Of a stretch of 64,000 nucleotides of DNA, positions 60,442 through 64,000 are shown piece after piece. Position 1 is the stretch's first letter, and each line of letters opens with the position of its first letter. The position numbers and the translations under genes are program-made. The notes below the pieces were generated by a model. It searched no databases. It worked only from the letters and a program-made list of their open reading frames with translations, and was not told the origin of the DNA. The stretch is from positions 1,922,001 to 1,986,000 of the forward strand of contig OY970224.1 in assembly GCA_963714035.1 (NCBI GenBank), in the 5' to 3' direction. The DNA is from DATFVB01 sp963714035. Lineage in GTDB: Bacteria; Acidobacteriota; Thermoanaerobaculia; UBA5066; DATFVB01.

Positions 60442-61053
60442 TCACATCGAGGTGGACGACTGGAGCGACGCGAGGAGCGCTTCGAAGTCGGGGCGGGACC
60501 GCTCGATCACCGCCTTCGGCCCGGTCGCCTTCACGAAAACATTCCCCTGCGGCGCCTCGATGATCGCGCCCCAGAGCGCGAATCCCGGCTCCGGCGTCGA
60601 CGGGCCCATCGGCATTCCCGAGGAATACGTCCCATCGGTCGTCACGACGGTGATTTTCAAACCGTTGCGCTCGAGGCTCGTCACGGATCCGGGCGCCGCG
60701 TCGGTGAACTGACCCTGCCAGCGCTTCGCGTTGTCCGCGATCCCGCCCCCCTGGCCGCTCCCAAAATAATACACGGCAACGGCGCCGTCCTTTTCTCCGG
60801 GAGCGCCGGGAATCGCGAACTGCGCGACGCGCATCGAGGAGTCGGGAGCCTCTCTCCGCCACGAACCCGGAGGATTGAACGTGATTCCGGCGACGCGCAC
60901 GGGTCCGCTCGCGGGCACGGCGGCGATCGGCGCCGCCGCCGGAACGGCCTCCTCGGCGTGGGAAGGGGCCATCGGGATCTCCCCGTCCGGTCGCGCGCGC
61001 CGGCACGCTCCCGCGGCGGCGAGGAGCCCGATCAGGGCGGCAATTCTCTTCAT
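60442..61053 (-). CDS. Lipoprotein of unknown function
   Basis: The protein has 203 residues from the ATG at 61053. A lipoprotein signal peptide ends with the lipobox AAGAC (Cys17). An Ala/Pro-rich linker leads to a beta-rich domain (VAGITFNPPGSWRRE, AVAVYYFGSGQGGG, VFVKATGPK) that looks like a small ligand-binding or PsbP-like fold, though no family is certain. A TAGAGT box is 7 nt upstream. It is followed by the UDG one base later. Confidence 0.72.
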   Translation of the reverse strand: MKRIAALIGLLAAAGACRRARPDGEIPMAPSHAEEAVPAAAPIAAVPASGPVRVAGITFNPPGSWRREAPDSSMRVAQFAIPGAPGEKDGAVAVYYFGSGQGGGIADNAKRWQGQFTDAAPGSVTSLERNGLKITVVTTDGTYSSGMPMGPSTPEPGFALWGAIIEAPQGNVFVKATGPKAVIERSRPDFEALLASLQSSTSM

Positions 61054-61079
61054 GGGCGCAACTCTAGCAGCAGACGCCG

Positions 61080-62309
61080 TCAGCGGGGGCGAGGCGCCGA
61101 TCGGCGCAGCCTCGCGCGCCACTCGGCTTCGAGCCCCGGAATCGTCCGGCCCGTTTCCGCGAGGACCGCGGTCTCGAGCGGAATCCCTTCACCGAGATCC
61201 CGGAGGAGACACGCCGCCGCTCCCGTGCCGTCTTCCCGGACGAGCTCCTCGACGCAGAAGAGCGCCAGCCGGTACGCCGCCCGGGCCCGGTCGCGATCGT
61301 TCCTCTGCGAAAAGGCGAGGGAAAGATCGGAAAGCGAGTCGAGAGGCAGGACGGTGAGCGACTTCGCCGCCTCGTCGGCCGAGATCCGCTTCCCCTCCAC
61401 GTATTGCGCGACGCCTTCCTGGAGCCATCCCGGCGCCCGCCCGCGCGAGAGATCGGTGATGAAAGCGTGGGCGAGCTCGTGCGTGAGCAAGCCCCGGTAG
61501 CTCTCCGCTTCGGGCCCGTCGGGCGGAAGGGGGACATGGATGCGCCCGTCGTAGACGCCGCCGACCCAGTCGGGCGTGTCCATCCACGCGAAATAGCCCC
61601 GCCCCTGGTAGAGGATCACGACCGGAGAGATCGCCAGCGGACTTTCGAAGAACGACGCGAGCTCCGCGCGGCGCTCGTCGAGGAATCGCAGCGTGGACTC
61701 GACCGCTTCGACCGGGACGCCCGGGTCGTAGAAGACCTCGAAATCCTTCCCCTCGAGGTACTCCTGCCCGTGGCCGTAGGCCCAGTCGCGTCTCAGTTTC
61801 TCCATGCGCACGCGGATCGCCGGGTCGTCGCCGCCCAGCCGGAGCGCTTCTTCCCAGGCCCGGAGGGCCTCGCCGGTGCGGTTGCGTTCGGCGTAGAGCG
61901 TCCCGAGCTCGCGGAAGAGCCGCGCGTCGGCGGGATTGGCGTGGCTCGTGCGGATCGCCGCGTCCAGATAGAACTCGGCGAATTCCAGATCGCCGCGGCG
62001 GAGGTAAGCGAGCGTGAGCTCGGCCGCGGCCGCTCCGTTGTCGGGATCGTCGGCGACCGCCTCCGCGAGGAGCTCGATCGCGCGCGCTCCGTCCCCCGCC
62101 GCGAGATACCGGCCGGCGACGTCGGTCAGCCGCCGCGACTGTTCGCCGAGAGACGGCGGACGGGCGCTCCCGATCTCGCGGCGCAGCTCGGCGAGATCGG
62201 CCGCGGGATCCGGGGAGGCGGGGCGGCTTTCCGCGAAGGGAACGACGAGCGCGACCAGCGCGACCGCAATCCCGGAAGCGGCCCCCGAAAACCGGCGGCG
62301 CCGGCTCAT
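61080..62309 (-). CDS. Secreted HExxH peptidase (peptidase MA-like) with TPR region
   Basis: The protein has 409 residues from the ATG at 62309. A signal peptide ends near ESRPA (about 29). Tetratricopeptide-like helices fill about 45-175 (IELLAEAVADDPDNGAAAAEL, then GEALRAWEEALRLG). The catalytic part (about 190-400) has LLTHELAHAFI with zinc ligands, and the third ligand Glu in GWLQEGVAQYVEG. The start overlaps the sulfatase-TPR stop by 4 nt. A periplasmic protease is likely. Confidence 0.87.
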   Translation of the reverse strand: MSRRRRFSGAASGIAVALVALVVPFAESRPASPDPAADLAELRREIGSARPPSLGEQSRRLTDVAGRYLAAGDGARAIELLAEAVADDPDNGAAAAELTLAYLRRGDLEFAEFYLDAAIRTSHANPADARLFRELGTLYAERNRTGEALRAWEEALRLGGDDPAIRVRMEKLRRDWAYGHGQEYLEGKDFEVFYDPGVPVEAVESTLRFLDERRAELASFFESPLAISPVVILYQGRGYFAWMDTPDWVGGVYDGRIHVPLPPDGPEAESYRGLLTHELAHAFITDLSRGRAPGWLQEGVAQYVEGKRISADEAAKSLTVLPLDSLSDLSLAFSQRNDRDRARAAYRLALFCVEELVREDGTGAAACLLRDLGEGIPLETAVLAETGRTIPGLEAEWRARLRRSAPRPR

Positions 62310-64000
62310 CGCGTTCCCCCGCCGGCGCCCAGAATCCGGCGCGCCTGCTCGGCCTGCGCCGCGTACCGCGGCGGCGGAGGCAGCGCGAGGAATCGTCGGA
62401 GAAGAAGAGCCGCCTCCCCGGCATCGCCGCGCCGGGCCTGCCAGAGCGCGAGGTTGAAGAGCGCGTCGGGCTGCCGCCCGTCGATCGCGAGCGCCCGCTT
62501 CCACGCTTCCCCGGCGGCCGGCTCGTCTCCCCCGCGCGCTCGCGCGAGCCCGAGCGACGCCCACGCCGCGGCGTCGTCGGGGGCCCATTCGCAGGCGCGC
62601 CCGAGCCACGCGACCGCCTCGTCCGTTCGGCCGGCGCCGAGAAGCAGCGTCCCGAGGTTGAAGGCCGCTTCGACGTCGCGGGGTTCCTTCGCGAGCGCCC
62701 GCTGGAAGGCCGATTCGGCCTCGGCGCCGCGCCCGGTCTCGGCCTCGGCGATGCCGAGCGCGACGAGCGCGCGGGCGTCGGGATCGGCAACGTCGGAAAG
62801 GAGCGCGATCGCCTCGCCCGGTTTGCCTTCGGCGATGCGCGAGCGGGCGAGATCGGTCTTCATCCCCTCGCCGGCGATCCCGAGACGGGAGGCCTCGGAG
62901 ACGAGACGCTCCCGCTCCGCCGTCCGGCCGAGCCGGCCGAGAAGGATCGAGAGGTTGTCGTACGCCTGCGCGAGCTGCTCCCGCGAAATGCCCGGCCCGG
63001 CCTCCCGGACCGCGGCGGCGAGGACGTCGCATCCTTCGGCGACGCGCCCCGTCTGCACGAGACTGTCCGAGAGCATCTCGCGCGCCGGAAACGAAGTCGG
63101 ACTGTCGCGGAGAACTTCGTGCGCGGCCGCGATCGCCCCGGCGAAGTCGCCGGCCGCATGACGATCGAAGAGGGCGCGGAAGCTCCGAAGGGCGGCGACG
63201 TGGTCCTTCGGGTCGGGCAGCGGGCCGGCCGGCGAGGCGCCCGCGCCGGAAAGATAACCGAGAGAAGCGAGCGTCCGGACCTCCTCGGCCGAAACCGCCG
63301 AGGGCGCCTGAAAGGGCCGCGACATGCCGGCGAGCTGCACGGCCAGACGCCGCAGCTCGGGCGGCCGCTCCGCCGCGATGTTCCGCGTCTCGCCGGGATC
63401 CGATCTCGTGTCGTACAGCTCGGGCCGCGGCGCCTGGATGTACTGGAACCGCGCGTTTTCGAGCGACGCGAGGTCGCTCCATCCCAGCGCGAACCGCGGG
63501 TAGAGGGTTTCGCTGTAGATGTCGCGCGCCGGGCTCGCGCCCCGCGCGAGCGCGAGGAGCGAAACGCCGTGCGTCCGCGGCGGCGCGGCCGCGCCGGCGA
63601 TCTCCGCGATCGTCGGCAGCACGTCGGTCAACCCGGCCGGAGAATCGACGGTCGTCCCGCGGCGCTCCCCTCCGGGGAGCTTGAGGATGAGGGGAACGCG
63701 GACGTCCTCACGGTAGAGAAAAACGCCGTGTTCGTCCTCGCCGTGCTCGCCGAGCCCTTCCCCGTGATCCGACAGCAGGACGATCGCGGCGCGGTCGTAC
63801 AGGCCGGCGCCGCGGAGGAAGCCGATCAGCTCGCCGACCGCGGCGTCCGCCGCCGCGATCTCGCCGTCGTACGGAACCGCCGCGTAGGCGGTCCGGTACG
63901 GTTCCGGCGGGGTGTACGGGGCGTGCGGCTCGTAGAGGTGCAGGAAGAGGAAGAGGGGCCGCCCGCCGGCGCCGCGCGCCCAGGCGGTCAGCGCCCGCAC
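62306..64000 (-). CDS. Sulfatase-domain protein with C-terminal TPRs, 5' part outside the window
   Basis: At least 565 codons lie in the window and the N-terminus is beyond 64000. The first part is the C-terminal half of an alkaline-phosphatase-superfamily sulfatase: HLYEPHAPYTPP, then the metal motif LLSDHGEGLGEHG, then TDVLPTIAEIAG. The CxPxR modification motif would lie outside. From about residue 290 a run of TPRs follows (DAVAAFNLGTLLLGAG-type helices). Such sulfatase-TPR fusions occur in Acidobacteriota. It is coupled to the peptidase gene by a 4-nt overlap. Confidence 0.88.
   Translation of the reverse strand: MRALTAWARGAGGRPLFLFLHLYEPHAPYTPPEPYRTAYAAVPYDGEIAAADAAVGELIGFLRGAGLYDRAAIVLLSDHGEGLGEHGEDEHGVFLYREDVRVPLILKLPGGERRGTTVDSPAGLTDVLPTIAEIAGAAAPPRTHGVSLLALARGASPARDIYSETLYPRFALGWSDLASLENARFQYIQAPRPELYDTRSDPGETRNIAAERPPELRRLAVQLAGMSRPFQAPSAVSAEEVRTLASLGYLSGAGASPAGPLPDPKDHVAALRSFRALFDRHAAGDFAGAIAAAHEVLRDSPTSFPAREMLSDSLVQTGRVAEGCDVLAAAVREAGPGISREQLAQAYDNLSILLGRLGRTAERERLVSEASRLGIAGEGMKTDLARSRIAEGKPGEAIALLSDVADPDARALVALGIAEAETGRGAEAESAFQRALAKEPRDVEAAFNLGTLLLGAGRTDEAVAWLGRACEWAPDDAAAWASLGLARARGGDEPAAGEAWKRALAIDGRQPDALFNLALWQARRGDAGEAALLLRRFLALPPPPRYAAQAEQARRILGAGGGTR

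Overview
The window is high-GC, densely packed bacterial chromosome, most likely from an Acidobacteriota-type organism. The evidence is two serine/threonine kinases with C-terminal PD40/TolB propellers, a PadR regulator overlapping a duplicated orphan permease (ADOP), and a TonB receptor with a carboxypeptidase-like N-terminal domain. This placement is an inference; no rRNA or ribosomal protein gene is present to confirm it. Many genes overlap their neighbours by 1 or 4 nt. At least nine starts sit 6-9 nt downstream of a TANNNT box, which suggests widespread leaderless transcription.

Layout. 0-8 kb: the start of a dus gene at the edge, two paralogous kinases sharing a near-identical 0.4 kb tract, and an M3 metallopeptidase. 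8-24 kb: an accessory region. Pieces of a second M3 gene lie at 8.3 and 23.3 kb, and two degenerate tRNA-Ala-like 3' halves lie at 10.98 and 23.18 kb. Between the tRNA pieces are a TetR-headed operon (two SnoaL-type proteins, an MBL hydrolase, an alpha/beta hydrolase, an aldo/keto reductase), an MFS exporter with a thiolase, an HxlR regulator divergent from a secreted esterase, and a pirin with a dehalogenase/epoxide-hydrolase-like enzyme. 24-28 kb: a visibly more AT-rich, defence-like segment. It holds a frameshifted EVE-like plus PD-(D/E)XK nuclease gene, and a tightly coupled three-gene operon of MazG-like pyrophosphohydrolase, thymidylate-synthase-like protein, and a uracil-DNA glycosylase fused to a Panacea/DUF4065 domain. 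This operon is my leading candidate for an undescribed system. 28-34 kb: PadR/ADOP, a secreted metalloprotease pair, and four copies of a dispersed intergenic repeat. 34-39 kb: two toxin-antitoxin modules, tandem cytochromes c, an APC permease, a GIY-YIG protein, and tRNA-Ser(GCT) followed by three 104-bp repeats that copy its 3' end.

39-64 kb looks like ordinary chromosome: TonB receptor, DUF885 peptidase, esterase, SDR, HAD and GDSL enzymes, an ABC-2 exporter, aldehyde dehydrogenase, YidD, GDPD, the pyrK-pyrD-pyrF operon with a possible 22-codon leader ORF, a family 5 UDG, an HExxH peptidase and a sulfatase-TPR protein cut by the window edge. A large imperfect inverted repeat lies at about 54.64-54.98 kb.
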